From the NCBI GenBank assembly GCA_027596035.1, contig JADGJA010000013.1, positions 1 through 64,000 of the forward strand: a DNA stretch of 64,000 bases, in the 5' to 3' direction. Below are positions 1 to 11,360 of the stretch, in pieces. How positions within the stretch are numbered: position 1 is the first letter of the stretch; each line of letters begins with the position of its first letter. The position numbers and the translations under genes were made by a program. The notes under the pieces are model-generated. The model did no database searches and had not been told where the DNA came from. It was given only the letters and a program-made list of their open reading frames with translations. Origin of the DNA: Thoreauomyces humboldtii (Eukaryota; Chytridiomycota; Chytridiomycetes; Spizellomycetales; Powellomycetaceae).

Positions 1-1106
1 ATCCAAAAAAAAGCAAGAAGGAAAAGAGGGACGAGAAAATGTGCGCGAGGAAAAGCGTGCAAAAAGCAAGCGACGGCAGGGCTACCAACCCTTTGGATTG
101 CTGGTAAGGGTTGTGGATCTGTGCGACGTATGAAGTGTCCGGTGTCATAGGACACGAGGTGACTAATGGCGATGCATCGACAGTCTTTAGAGTGCATCAC
201 ACACACACACACATCACTCCTGGCAGAGCCAAGCACCCGACGGCTTCTTGGAAAGTAGCAGCTCGCTATGAGGCTCATGGCTATTGTATGAGAAGCCAGG
301 AGCACCCGAGGGGCGATGGACATCCGGTTGAGGCAACACGCTGCCCTTGCCTCTACCGTTTCCGTTTCTTGCACTCAGTCTTTCCCCGCGTGCCCCAACG
401 CTTCTCCGCGTCTTGGCCCTCCGGACAGCAGGAGGAGGCTGGCGAGCATCACTCTGCTTTGAAGTATGCCAAACCGTTCCCGCTAAGGACACCGTCCAAT
501 TGCAGACATAGGAGCACTGCCTGCTATGCAATAGAACTTTCGCGGGCATTGTGAGTACGGAGACAGGCTTTGTCTACGTGGGTCTGGATGCTGTACCCTG
601 TTCTTAGAGTGGAAACATGTGAGGATCGAGCCTATGCATCAATGAATCTGGAGGATTGTAGCTTTCAGCAGACCAGCATGTACACACGGCATTGGGTGGG
701 CTGTTTTCGTCAAATAATCGACAAGTCTCAGAGGACCAGCTTCTTTGGGCTTCCTATGAACTGGATTCTTTGATACCTCGACTCACCCCGATAGGCTCCA
801 AGAAACCTCGACTCATCTTTCGTGCATGTGCCCAGTGCTGGCAGGTCGTTTGGGTTTTCCGCGTACGGTATTAACCCCCTTCCGATATAGGGTTAGCGCT
901 TCGAGAGCTGGGGTTTGCGAGGTGCTCGTCTGCGCTTCCCTCTTACCAGGAGCACATCTGATTCTGGAGATCTACTACACACACCTCGCCATCTTTCCCT
1001 CACCGCAACAGCACTCGCCTCGCCAAACCTCATCCTCTCGTAGAACGATCTCAGCCGTGAAGCTGACCTGCCATCCGAAAACTCTTGAAAGCGTATCCTT
1101 CCCAAA
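1..1106. other. Upstream intergenic stretch, no supported gene
   Basis: I see no convincing coding sequence here. A (CA)8 microsatellite lies at 198-213. It is followed by the block GCCAAGCACCCGAC (about 227-240), which recurs next to a TG microsatellite upstream of the P4-ATPase gene near 31.2 kb. A short open frame starting at 316 begins with a weakly hydrophobic stretch, but it is only about 45 codons long and has no recognisable continuation. The right end is the 5' flank of TCP1. Confidence 0.5.
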
Positions 1107-3507
1107 ATGGCCAGCAACCGGTCAAACCCCCTGCCCCTTGGAGGTGCGCTGCCATCCTGCTAGCAAAATTCTCCCGTTCCGTGCTAACATGAAAGTCGTT
1201 ATACAGGCGTGCGAACATCCGGTCTGGAAGTGAGGAGTCAAAACGGTGTGTGTCTGGTTCACCTGAAATCCCAGCTAGATTCACTTCGTCTTGCCACGAG
1301 GGAATGGAATGGCGACCGGTGGAGAGGCCACCGCACGTCGTGGGAATAACGACGGCTGGCACTAGAAAGCTGCGTGTCGCACCTACTCGAAGCGCGAGAG
1401 CGGTGTAGGACGACCGGCGAACTTTGACCCAGAGATCTCACATTTGCTTGTTCAGTACTCGCTGCGCTTACGATTTCCAACATTGTCAAGAGCTCCCTTG
1501 GCCCCGTCGGCCTCGACAAGATGTTGGTGGACGATATCGGCGTAAGCAAAGTATCTGGGTTCGCTTATTGGTAAAAGAAATCAACGATCTTCGCCTTGTA
1601 GGATGTTACGATCTCGAATGACGGCGCAACCATCCTCAACCTTCTCGAAGTTGAGCATCCCGCCGCTCGCGTCCTAGTGGAGCTTGCGCAACAACAGGAC
1701 AAGGAAGTTGGCGACGGAACCACTTCCGTTGTCATCATTGCTGCCGAACTCCTGCGCAGGGCGCATGAGCTTGTCAAGAACAAGATCCACCCCACCACCA
1801 TCATCACCGGCTACCGTCTTGCGAGCAAAGAGGCAGTCAAGTTCATCGTGGACCAAATGACCGTCAAGGTCGACTCGCTAGGCCGTGACTGCCTTGTGAA
1901 CGTCGCAAAGACGAGTATGTCGTCAAAGATCATCGGAGCGTATGTATAGATTTCTCATCCCACTGCCTTTCCAACTCATATAAAAGGCTCATCTCTCTCT
2001 GCTATAGTGACGATGACTTCTTCGCTGAACTGGTAGTCAACGCAATTACTGCCGTCAAGACCGTCAACAACAAAGGCGAGGCAAAGTACCCTATCAAGGC
2101 AGTCAACATCTTGAAGGCGCACGGTAGGGGAGTTCGGGAAAGTCAGCTTATCAAGGGTTACGCGGTCAACTGCACTGTGGCGTCGCAAGGTAAACTTTTG
2201 CAATCTGTATGGGACATCCGGTCTTACAATGACTAATCAGTCATGTCTCAGCCATCAAAACTCGCATCGTTGGAGCGAAGATTGCCTGCCTAGATATCAA
2301 CTTGCAAAAAGCGCGCATGCACCTTGGTGTGAACATTGTCATCGATGATCCCGACAAGCTTGAGGACATCCGTCGCCGAGAGATCGAGATCACCACGGAG
2401 CGCATCCAGAAGATTCTTGCCACTGGCGCAAACGTGATCATGACGACGAAGGGTATTGACGACTTGTGCTTGAAGCTTTTCGTTGAGGCCGGTGCCATGG
2501 CCATCCGCCGTGTCAAGAAGGATGACCTCAGGAGAATCGCGAAGTCTACTGGAGGTACGTTTGCTCATGATTATGATAGTCAGCTGTATGACTCTAAACA
2601 ACTATTCATTTAGCAACGTTGATTTCTACCCTGGCAAACTTGGAGGGAGAAGAGACCTTTGATGCCGCTTTCCTCGGACATGCGGAAGAGGTTGTCCAGG
2701 AGCGTATCTCGGATGACGAGTGCATCCTGGTCAAGGGTACTAAGGTGCACTCCTCGGCGTCCATCATCCTTCGGGGAGCAAACGATTACATGCTCGACGA
2801 AATGGAACGATCTATCCACGATTGTTTGTGCGCCGTCAAGCGCACACTTGAGAGCAACGCCGTCGTTCCCGGAGGAGGCGCGGTTGAAAGCGCCCTGTCT
2901 ATCTACCTCGAGAACTTTGCTACCACTCTGGTCAGTTCACTCTTGCGATTCAATTTGGGTCGGAGCGAACAGGAGGCTGACAACTTGGTGTTCTTTGTAG
3001 GGATCCCGAGAGCAGCTCGCCATCGCCGAGTTTGCGAACGCACTCCTTGTCATCCCTAAGACCCTCGCTGTGAATGCTGCCAAGGACTCCACAGATCTTG
3101 TTTCGAAACTGCGCGCATACCACAACGCTGCGCAGAATGCCGGCGGGGATGAGTCGAAGAAAGCCTTGAAATGGTAAGGCATTGCTGGTCCCAGCTCCTG
3201 CGCACCTTGCCCTGCTGACCACATGATTTTGCTACCTATACAGGTACGGACTGGATCTCATCAAGGGAGTCACTCGTGACAACCTTGCCGCTGGCGTGCT
3301 GGAGCCTGCCATGTCCAAGCTGAAGTCCCTCAAGGCCGCCACTGAGGCTGCCATCGCCCTTCTTCGAATCGAGTATGTTCAAAAGCTAAAGGGCAGACTT
3401 CGTTTTCCAAACCTCTCGCTGACTTGCCTTGGTTTCCTTTTGCTCTCAGCGACATGATCAAGATCGAGCCCCCGCAGGAGCAAGGTGATCCCCACGGCGG
3501 ACACTGA
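1107..3507 (+). CDS. TCP1: T-complex protein 1 subunit alpha (CCT1/TCP-1 alpha)
   Basis: Alpha subunit of the cytosolic group II chaperonin CCT/TRiC, which folds actin, tubulin and WD proteins using ATP. Ten exons close in frame: 1107-1143, 1207-1245, 1456-1541, 1602-1939, 2008-2189, 2252-2554, 2614-2930, 3001-3173, 3244-3372, 3450-3507 (553 residues, the usual length). Diagnostic stretches are LGPVGLDKMLVDDIG, NDGATILNLLEVEHPAA, the nucleotide-binding GDGTTSVV, LKAHGR, the conserved NLEGEETF block and VVPGGGAVE near the end of the apical and start of the second equatorial region. The start was chosen because exons 1-2 give a short N-terminus ending VRSQNV, matching the VRSQN/IRNQN stretch that begins the family. 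The first two exons are only 37 and 39 nt. The gene is convergent with the PPR gene (198 bp apart). Confidence 0.95.
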
Positions 3508-3705
3508 GCGCGGACCTGAAGTTCTTTGAGATAGTGAGGAGAGAGGAGTTTATATCTGAGCGGAATTCCCGCTTTTTGTGTAATTGTTGAAGACCAAGAT
3601 TAAGCTATTCGACCAGTATACTCTGCCCACAGGGTTGTCTATGATATATGAGCAGCCACGTAACAGTTCGGAAAGAGAATGGGAGGGCACCTCTCGTGAC
3701 GGTCT

Positions 3706-6700
3706 TCACACCGAGACCGAGGATGCGATCTGCTCGCCCGCTAGTTTGTCCAAGTTTATGCGATACAAACGGGAGACCCTTTCCGCAACCCCGGGATACA
3801 CTCGTCGCATGTGCTCGACCACCTGTGCCGTCAGGTCCAGCTGCTTGTCTCGGGTCAGGAACGAGAGCAAAGTCCCGAAAGATTTCGTCCCCGGTTTCGC
3901 CCTCCCTGGGTGGCCGACTTCGTCCATGATGGCGGCGACGGCTTCCTGGTGGAACCCGTTGCGAGCCAGACACTCGATGTAGCTCGCGAGGTGGTTCTCT
4001 TGCAGGGGTGAACGGTGAACGAACTCGGACCACAGACGACGTGCTTGGGGGACGAAACCTGCGAACCCACACAGGTCGAGCAAGACCGACAACAGAGCTC
4101 GGGGATCATCGTACATATCGGCGTCGCGCAATCGTTGGACATTCCAGTGAGCAGCCTTGCTGGCGATCTCGTCGCTGGACAAAGGCGGGTCGTTCCGACC
4201 GCTCATGGCGGACCAGATGCCCCAGGATTCTTCGTACCTTCCGGCTCGCTTCACTGCGTCCATCACGACCGTCCATGTACTGCAATCGGGCTCCACCCCT
4301 CTCGCCCGCATTTTTTCCACCAATCGAGGGATCCTGTCCATGTCCTTCTTGGCCCAGTAGCCGACGAAAGGATTGAAGCAAGCCGCATCGAGTTGAATCT
4401 TCGTAGATCGTTCCAAGATGTTTTCGGCCGCTTCATGGTAGCCAGCAACCAGAAAGCTTTCAACGACTGCGGACACGGTCTTGACGTCCACACACCCTGC
4501 GTCCATCGCCCTCGTCCACCACTCTCCAGCCGCGAACATGTCTCCGTTCTTCGCGAAGGTGCGGATCAAGGCCGTGTAGGAGGCTGCATCGGGCGTGCAT
4601 CCTGCGGCTCGCATGGCCATGAACTGAGATTCCACGGCAGCAGTGTTCCCCATCGCGGAATATGCCTCCATCAGTCGATTGTGGACTCCCAGATCCAGTA
4701 CCCCTCCGAGCAGCAGGTACTCGTTGAAGTGGTCCATCATCCGAGTGCCGTCTCCGGCGAGAGCGTAACTTCGCCACAGCTTGTCGTGAGTGTCTGCAGT
4801 TAAACCCATGCCCTTCTTTCCTGCGTCCCGGAGGACAGCCACGGCGTTCTGATGGTCTCCGGCCCTGGCGTAGGCGGCTGCGAGGATGCCAACGGTACGG
4901 ACGGTAGGTTCTCTCTTCGTTCGTCGCATGTCCTCCCAGACGCGGACGACTCCGTCCAGATGGTCGTCGGCAGCGTATGCACCCATGAGTGCCGTATATG
5001 CAAACGCATCCGGGTCATCGAGTTGGTCGAAATAGCGTTGGGCGAGACCCGAGTCTCCATCTCTTGCTGCTGCCGCTATCAAGGCCGTTATCGAGTGGAG
5101 GTTCGTAGCCACGCCGGCCTTGACGATGTCCTCTTGAATCGCTCTGGCTGCGTCGCGATCGCCCTTGCGCAAGTGGTATTGCAGGAACATGGAATAGATA
5201 TGGAGGTTGGGTGAAACGCCGTCTTTCTGCATGACTCTGAACGATTCAACGGCGCAAGGGAAATCATCCAGTTGCAAAGCTCCATGAATGAGCAATCCCC
5301 AAACTTTGATGTCGGCCGAGCGGAACTTTTGCCGAACTCGAGCGAGATCTTTGAGAGCTGATTTCAGGTCACCTCGGCCGAGGTGAAGTATGATGCGCGC
5401 GGAAAAGTCATACTGGCTGGGTTCGAACCGCTCGGTCATATGATGCCAGTACTTCCTGAAAGAAGCGACATCCTTGGCCCGAGCTCGGTTGAGCAGGACT
5501 ACGTTGTATAGCCGCTGATCTGGCTTCATTGTATCGTCTTTGGAGTGCTCTATAGCGTGCAGAAATCGGGCAGCATCGGCGAAGTCCGGGGCCGCCAACA
5601 ATCTTCTGAGGAACAGAGGAGAAGCCCATTTGTCTGGATAAACTCCAGCCCTGCGAAATGCCGCAAAGCACTCGAGCGCTTTCGCAAGGTCGGGATGCCC
5701 AGAAAGCTGAACAATGAGACTTGAGGTATCTACTTTGGATGGTTCTGCAGCAATAGCCTCTATCCCGGCTTTGTGCAGATACGCGATGGCGCTGTCGATG
5801 TCGGCTTCCAACAGGCAACTGAGGATCATCTTCCGGGTATTCCACTCAAACTTTGCGAAGGATTGCCATTTGAAAGAAGGAGACAGGAGAAGAGTCAGCA
5901 GTCCATTGTTCCGCGCGGTTTGAACAAGGCGCCCGCGGACCCGCAGTTGCGTCTCTTTGGACAACTCCACCCCGTGGCGCATTGATGAGTTGAACAGTCG
6001 CAACATCGCCACTATTGACACGTTCCTTTCCTGCCTTAAGAGTCCCTGAAAATACTGATCGGCGGCCGGGAGTCGCGCTGCAATACCGAGCTCGCATAGA
6101 TCGACCATCCATTTAGGAACAACGAAAGGCTGATGGAGTTCGGTTCGGATCTCGTCATCAGCGAGCGATGTCCGGGACTTCCTTTGAGTCGGTTCCTTGA
6201 CAAGAGCCAAAAGATATTCATTGGCTGCCGGGTGCTCGCTCGCGATCGCAATGCGGAAAAGCCTTTCCAGCGCCGTGGTGCTCGGCATTCTCTTGCCGGA
6301 TCTCATAAGTACATAAAGATGATGAGCATACTGATCGTCTTTCGCACCCAATGCGTACTCCATTTCGGTATCAAGGATATCGCGGACGAGAATATGACCA
6401 CGAGAGGAGATCCACTTTCGCATCGTGTCTACCAGGAAAATATCTTGCTCCTTGGAAGCGCAAAGTTTGAATACAAGCCGAGCTGACTCCGGCTCCAAAG
6501 CGGCCTCCATCCAGTATTCTTCGACAATTAATGACTTCCAAGCGTCCGCGTCTTCCGAAGCTTGGTAAAACCCAATGATGCTTCTGAGCAATGCGCCCGA
6601 TGGCGGCAACTTTGTGCTTTTAATCTCGGCAAGAAGTTTTGCCACGGCCTCACTGTCCCGCAAAAATGTATGAGCGTGGATCATAGCCGCATATGCCGAC

Positions 6701-7842
6701 ATGTTCAGCGGAACACCCAAGGAGTTTATCAGATTAAGGGTAGTCTGGATGCGGTCGGTATCCGCACTGTTGGCATACGCGGTCAGCAGCAACGCATATG
6801 TATCGAGACCAGGCGAGAAGTTTGGAGAACTGCTCATCCGCGCAAAGACTGCCCCTGCCAGCTCAGCGTCATACGCAGCCACGCATGTCTTCAAAAAACC
6901 CGAGAGGGTGGGCAAAGCAAGATTGTTGTCAAATTCAAAACAGCCCCAAAGAGCACGTAATCCTGTTTTGTCGCCGCTATATGCGAGGGACCGCGCATTT
7001 CTCTGGAGCCATCCACCAGATAAAGCCAGGCTGGCTCCGTCAACCGCAAGTAACGCTCCGAGCGACTCGAATTGCTTTTCCTGCACGCATCCGTTGGCCA
7101 CGCGCTCAATGTCGCTGGGCTGCAAGATGATTCCACTCTCTGAAGTGCTTTCCAAGGGTGGCCTCATGTCTTTGCCAGCCTTGACATGTGCGCGCAAGAC
7201 ATGGACGTGACTCTCCGCGTCCAGCGAAATGCCGCTTCTCGCCATCTCCTGGATCAGCTGGTTTGCTTTGACGTAGTTGCCAATCCGCGCAGCAACCCGT
7301 AGCAAAATGTTGTATGTGACGACATCTGGCTGAACTCCAGCCGCTAGCATCTCCCGATGTGCTGCCTTCACGCCCTTATGATCCCGAAGACCGAGGCACG
7401 CAGCCATTCCGTGGTTGTGCTCGGGCAATGTCTTCCGAAACCCTGCTTTCTTCAAGTCTGCGAGTACTATGGTGACCCTCAAGTGGGAGACACGGGACAG
7501 CAAGGCACGAAAGTCTCGGACGGTCAAGCGACCGAAGAGCGTTGCGTCGTTTCGAATAAGCTCATACAGCCTCCAGCACTCGGCTCTAGAACTCGTAGAC
7601 GTGGGGGCATCCAACAACTTCCGGAGTTGTACTAGGGCAACACTATCGCTACAGCTTGCGGAAGAGTATATTCGGCGGCCAGATGACACCGACAGAGGGG
7701 TGACGTTGAGGTTGGCATGACTAAGATCACTGCGAAGCGGCAGAGCCGGTGTTCGTTTCGAGACCAAGCAGAAGCCAAGTTCTCGCGCAGCCCTTTGCAG
7801 GTTGCAATGCGTTGCGACAACCGCCCTGCGGACGGTCAGCAT
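3706..7842 (-). CDS. Large pentatricopeptide-repeat protein, probably mitochondrial
   Basis: Single uninterrupted exon of 1378 residues. The N-terminus is rich in Arg, Ala and Ser and lacks acidic residues for about 40 positions, as expected of a mitochondrial targeting sequence. The rest is helical repeats with PPR signatures such as PDVVTYNILL (about residue 175), PNLHIYSMFL, PTVRTVGILAAAYARAGD and PDCSTWTVVMDAVKRAGR, densest in the C-terminal half. PPR proteins bind specific organellar RNAs and act in maturation, stability or translation. Which transcript this one serves cannot be told from sequence. Being intronless, it stands out from its intron-rich neighbours. It may correspond to a fungal mitochondrial mRNA stability or translation factor, but I cannot assign an orthologue. 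Confidence 0.85.
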   Translation of the reverse strand: MLTVRRAVVATHCNLQRAARELGFCLVSKRTPALPLRSDLSHANLNVTPLSVSSGRRIYSSASCSDSVALVQLRKLLDAPTSTSSRAECWRLYELIRNDATLFGRLTVRDFRALLSRVSHLRVTIVLADLKKAGFRKTLPEHNHGMAACLGLRDHKGVKAAHREMLAAGVQPDVVTYNILLRVAARIGNYVKANQLIQEMARSGISLDAESHVHVLRAHVKAGKDMRPPLESTSESGIILQPSDIERVANGCVQEKQFESLGALLAVDGASLALSGGWLQRNARSLAYSGDKTGLRALWGCFEFDNNLALPTLSGFLKTCVAAYDAELAGAVFARMSSSPNFSPGLDTYALLLTAYANSADTDRIQTTLNLINSLGVPLNMSAYAAMIHAHTFLRDSEAVAKLLAEIKSTKLPPSGALLRSIIGFYQASEDADAWKSLIVEEYWMEAALEPESARLVFKLCASKEQDIFLVDTMRKWISSRGHILVRDILDTEMEYALGAKDDQYAHHLYVLMRSGKRMPSTTALERLFRIAIASEHPAANEYLLALVKEPTQRKSRTSLADDEIRTELHQPFVVPKWMVDLCELGIAARLPAADQYFQGLLRQERNVSIVAMLRLFNSSMRHGVELSKETQLRVRGRLVQTARNNGLLTLLLSPSFKWQSFAKFEWNTRKMILSCLLEADIDSAIAYLHKAGIEAIAAEPSKVDTSSLIVQLSGHPDLAKALECFAAFRRAGVYPDKWASPLFLRRLLAAPDFADAARFLHAIEHSKDDTMKPDQRLYNVVLLNRARAKDVASFRKYWHHMTERFEPSQYDFSARIILHLGRGDLKSALKDLARVRQKFRSADIKVWGLLIHGALQLDDFPCAVESFRVMQKDGVSPNLHIYSMFLQYHLRKGDRDAARAIQEDIVKAGVATNLHSITALIAAAARDGDSGLAQRYFDQLDDPDAFAYTALMGAYAADDHLDGVVRVWEDMRRTKREPTVRTVGILAAAYARAGDHQNAVAVLRDAGKKGMGLTADTHDKLWRSYALAGDGTRMMDHFNEYLLLGGVLDLGVHNRLMEAYSAMGNTAAVESQFMAMRAAGCTPDAASYTALIRTFAKNGDMFAAGEWWTRAMDAGCVDVKTVSAVVESFLVAGYHEAAENILERSTKIQLDAACFNPFVGYWAKKDMDRIPRLVEKMRARGVEPDCSTWTVVMDAVKRAGRYEESWGIWSAMSGRNDPPLSSDEIASKAAHWNVQRLRDADMYDDPRALLSVLLDLCGFAGFVPQARRLWSEFVHRSPLQENHLASYIECLARNGFHQEAVAAIMDEVGHPGRAKPGTKSFGTLLSFLTRDKQLDLTAQVVEHMRRVYPGVAERVSRLYRINLDKLAGEQIASSVSV

Positions 7843-9111
7843 CGCCTAGCTTCGTCGTCGGTCTCTGTCGTCCCCGAACGAACAAATGGCTCGAAAACTG
7901 GGACCGTGCAACACCTGGCGGAGTATAGAAAAAAAAGGGCAGAAGACTGATGCTAGTAGCCCCGTTAGATAATCCTTCGACTACCAAGTTCCTCGATAAA
8001 CTTGCTGCGTCTGCTTGGCAGTTCATGCCGTCCCTTGACGGGCATTGGGTTGCGCTTCGGCAATGGAAGTACGCCAAAAGCGGAGGGTGGTCGGAGGGAG
8101 TCTGGACCGCCGGACTGAACTGTGCCACCAAACCAACAGAAAAACGGAAGCATATAAAAAGGGCGGTCGTCGCCACGTCCCTCCCTATTCTGGACTTCGC
8201 AATCAAAAGCTTGCGATAGGGCTGCGAAACGTTTCGCTATCATCGCTTCCCGATCGAGCGGAAAGCCATCATATGCTCGTTTCGCATGTTCCGTTCCCTT
8301 CCCTCCTCTGATGAGATGCGCGAGATGATACCACGAAGAAAAGCCAGTTCTGCTTCTGAATCTAATGATAGAGAACTTCTTTGTATTCATTCCATATCTG
8401 ATGCATCTCACCTCCAACTGATCTCTTGTGCGGTCCAGCGTGCCTGCGGAGATTTGCCATGCTGCACGATACGTGTGCAGCATCGCCTACTTGCGTAGAC
8501 CCGCTCCCTGATTTCGTCCTTCACCTCCCACTTTGCCGTGTTTCCAGACACGATTTAGCCTGATGGGTGCAACCTGATCCAAGCATTTCATCTCCATTCC
8601 TCGTGTCTAAGAGATAGCGGCGTCCATTAGAACTACGAATCATCGTTAATCAGTCGATGCGTGGTGTCAGGTACGCCCTACAGTTCTCTCGCTGCACTGG
8701 AGCATCAGCGGCTGCTCCTCGACGGATTCCCCTTGCTTTCTTGTCGGGTTTGGAGGCAACTTGCCAGTAGAGAAAGGCTTTATTTTTGCACAGTAGCGCT
8801 CGGAAGTTCTTAGATATGCGATAAAGGAGATGCTCCCGAGTATGCCTGCATATAACCCTTGTTGATTGGAATGTTTCAGTAGTTGCAATTGCGAAGGGTA
8901 TTGTGTGGTGGAAGTGAAAGGGGAGGAATGCCCTTGTTCTGCAATCCGAGCTTGGGGAAGTGTCGGCATCTGCCAAGTGGTATCGCTGGACGGCCGTACG
9001 GTCCCCAGTCTTTCCCCTTCGCGTTTTGTCTCTGCCACGCCTGCCTCACCCTCTCATCTCCCTCTGGGCACCCTTGCAGCAAACTTTCGATCGCCTCGCC
9101 TCAAGCAAGAC
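7843..9111. other. Divergent intergenic region between PPR and EFCAB10-like genes
   Basis: About 1.27 kb separates two divergently read genes. Open frames of 120-170 codons occur on the minus strand (7965-8483 and 8667-9038), but I recognise no domain in them and they overlap the presumed promoters. I see no RNA gene or obvious repeat. Confidence 0.5.
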
Positions 9112-9752
9112 ATGCTAGTTGGCCAAACACCGCCAGCGGGAGTTAAGTCGCTTCCGCCCACCGAATCAGTCCAAGCGCGTGATGCCACCGCGTATCTTGA
9201 GAAGAACCGAGTCCCCCAGATAATCCAGCAGCTTCTCTGCGCGGTACTATACGAGCGTCCCGATGATCCAAAGGAGTACATGGTCCGAAAGCTGGAGGAG
9301 ACAAGGAACGCCAAGGTTTCATCGTAACGATTGGCCAAGCTTTCTCTGGTCTGGTGGAAAGCCAAATCTAACGAGACATTTCGATAGGCGCGAGGTCAAG
9401 CCCTACTCTTGTTCACCCGCGAGAACTTGACCGCGCTGTTCCGCATCTTCGACGTGACCGGAAAAGGTTCCATCACGAAGGAGCAGTACGATGAAGGCAC
9501 GGGAATGTCCAGTCCAACATTGGTTTCGATAGCGCTTGGGCTAAACCAATCCCTCTCTAAAGGCATGAGGACCATCGGGGCACTAGACAAAGCAAGCACA
9601 CGTCCGAGCGGCGTCGAGCACGACATTATCCGGTCGGATACGTTCGTCGAGGAAGCGTGAGTGAAGATAGCCCCATATCTCATGGCAGCCCTTGACCACT
9701 CAGCTTATCGCTATTTTCATCCACCAGTCTGGCGGCTTTGAGCAAGCTGTGA
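9112..9752 (+). CDS. EFCAB10-like RIIa/EF-hand protein
   Basis: Three exons close in frame: 9112-9315, 9388-9656, 9728-9752 (165 residues). Residues about 20-60 form an RIIa-type dimerisation/docking helix pair (ATAYLEKNRVPQIIQQLL, then LYERPDDPKEYMVRKLEE). This is followed by LLFTRENLTALFRIFD and a degenerate EF-hand segment VTGKGSITKEQYDEG. The order and spacing match vertebrate EFCAB10, whose RIIa domain belongs to the class that docks to radial-spoke or AKAP-like proteins of motile cilia. The last exon adds only a short helix ending LSKL, found by splicing at GTGAGT; without it the frame stops at once. The protein suggests a flagellated life stage. Loop residues are incomplete, so calcium binding is uncertain. 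It is tail-to-tail with RRP8 (84 bp). Confidence 0.8.
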
Positions 9753-9836
9753 TTATAAGCAAAGCATTAAGACATCCGAGCGCCCGATAGAATGTCACCT
9801 AATGTAATAGCTAGCTATGTGCAAGACCCTCTTGTA

Positions 9837-11110
9837 CTACCGACGCTTGTATATACAGGGTTTTAGCAAGGGTTCCTTAGGTTTCGCAGCGACTGGCTTC
9901 TCGGGTTTGTCGGGTTTCGTGGTCGGTGGGGTCCCATGTTGTGCATCCCCTCGACCTCTCTTTGGTTTCGTTCGTTTCGTCTCGGATGTCTTCGAAAGTT
10001 TCTGAGGAACTTTGCTGGTAAGATGTTTTGGATCGGACTTCACAAAGTCAAAGAGGATGAACATTTTGTTCGAGTCGTTCTGTGGATAGCGAGGTGACCG
10101 TGAGCACTTCGAAGGCGTGTTTTCGCTAAGCGATGCTTTCCTCACCTTCTTGACAAACTTGAACCCGGTTTCGACCAAGGCAGCTTCAAATGCAGAAACA
10201 TCCGGAAATCTACTGATGACTTCTGCAATCTTGAGCTCGCCGTCAGGTCTCAAAATCCGGTACGCTTCTCGCACAAAGTCCATGAAGTTGGTGCCCATCA
10301 GTGACAAGCAAAAAACGACGATATCGGCAGTTGCCGTTTCCATGGGCACATGCGCGATGTCGCACGCTGTAACTTCGGTACAGCGCTTAACGAGGTCAAA
10401 GGACTGAACGTCGATACCGCTGTTCCTGGAATTGAGGGTCCGTGCAATTTTGGCGTCGCCGCATCCCATGTCGGCAACGATCGTTCCCTGTGGCTTCCTG
10501 CTCAAGTAATCGAGAAATATATCCACAGGATTCGTCGGCCAGGATTCCGTCTGACTTCTGAAGCCTTCATGATATATATCAAAGAGCTCGGGCTTATCAC
10601 CGAATATCTGGACCGCTTCAGAGGAATCCTTTGTATACAGGATCTCGTTGAGCCAGCGGAACTTGGATCCTGTTACGCTACTGATTCAGAAAACGTTCCG
10701 GTCCTTCAACGAAGGGATCCTCAGGCAACGTACCAGCCAACTTCTTCTGCATCTTCTCCTGTAACTCCGTGAGGTTCGTTGACTGCTTTACTCCCCGATC
10801 GGCAGATTTTGGTGGAGCAATCTGCGCATCGACAAGAGTCGCAGAGCGGTTGGTAGTTTTTGCCTTAGGCGCCGCTTTCGCGGATTCGCTTTCGATTGAC
10901 GTTGGTTCTTTCTGAGCTGTATTCACGATGGATTTGCTTTTCTGAAGAGCCTGTGATGAAGAGAACGGGCTAAGTTCCTGCCCTACAAACCACCGGATCG
11001 TTCAGCTGCGCGCCGACCTTCTTCAACCGGTCCTTCCGAGCGTTGCTGACTTTCTGCTTTTTCGCAGAAGCTTCGGTAGGCTCGCCCGCCCTGTCCCTCT
11101 TTCCAGACAT
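9837..11110 (-). CDS. RRP8: 25S rRNA (adenine-N1) methyltransferase RRP8
   Basis: Nucleolar SAM-dependent enzyme that makes m1A in helix 25.1 of 25S rRNA (yeast Rrp8; human NML/RRP8). Exons in transcript order: 11110-10991, 10950-10734, 10669-9837 (389 residues). The N-terminal ~110 residues are basic and low-complexity. Then come LTELQEKMQKKLAG, SKFRWLNEILYT, a YHEGFRSQTESWPTNPVD block and the methyltransferase core with the SAM-binding motif VADMGCGDAKIA, VVFCLSLMGTNF and AYRILRPDGELKIAEV. The splice after KKLAG is confirmed because it rebuilds the family motif across the junction. The first intron is only about 40 nt, and its donor could shift by one codon. A Lys/Pro-rich tail of about 65 residues ends the protein. 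It is divergent from EIPR1. Confidence 0.93.
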
Positions 11111-11360
11111 GTTGCAAGGTAGTATTGAAGTGTGCAAACGTAAGTAGCGTCCAGCACGGTTGCCTTTGCTAATGCTGGAGAAGGTGACGAACGCTGGCTC
11201 AAATAAAAAAATCCAAAAAGAAAACCCGAGAACGCGAGCCGCTCGACGCCGGCCGTCATGACGCGGTCCAGCCATCGCTGCTCCATCCCCCATTTCAGCC
11301 TGGCGCGACCTCCCCAAGGTTGAGCACGTTCACGGAAACGGCTACAGAAGGTCACTTATA
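11111..11360. promoter_or_regulatory. Shared divergent promoter of RRP8 and EIPR1
   Basis: The two start codons lie 250 bp apart on opposite strands, so the promoters must overlap. I see no clear TATA box. Confidence 0.5.

Noticed and set aside
5415..5432. GGTTCGAACC-like tRNA B-box sequence
   Set aside because: It lies inside the PPR coding frame, is self-complementary, and no A-box or cloverleaf can be built around it.
8667..9038. Minus-strand 123-codon frame upstream of the EFCAB10-like gene
   Set aside because: Overlaps the presumed promoter, shows no recognisable domain and its codon pattern is unremarkable.
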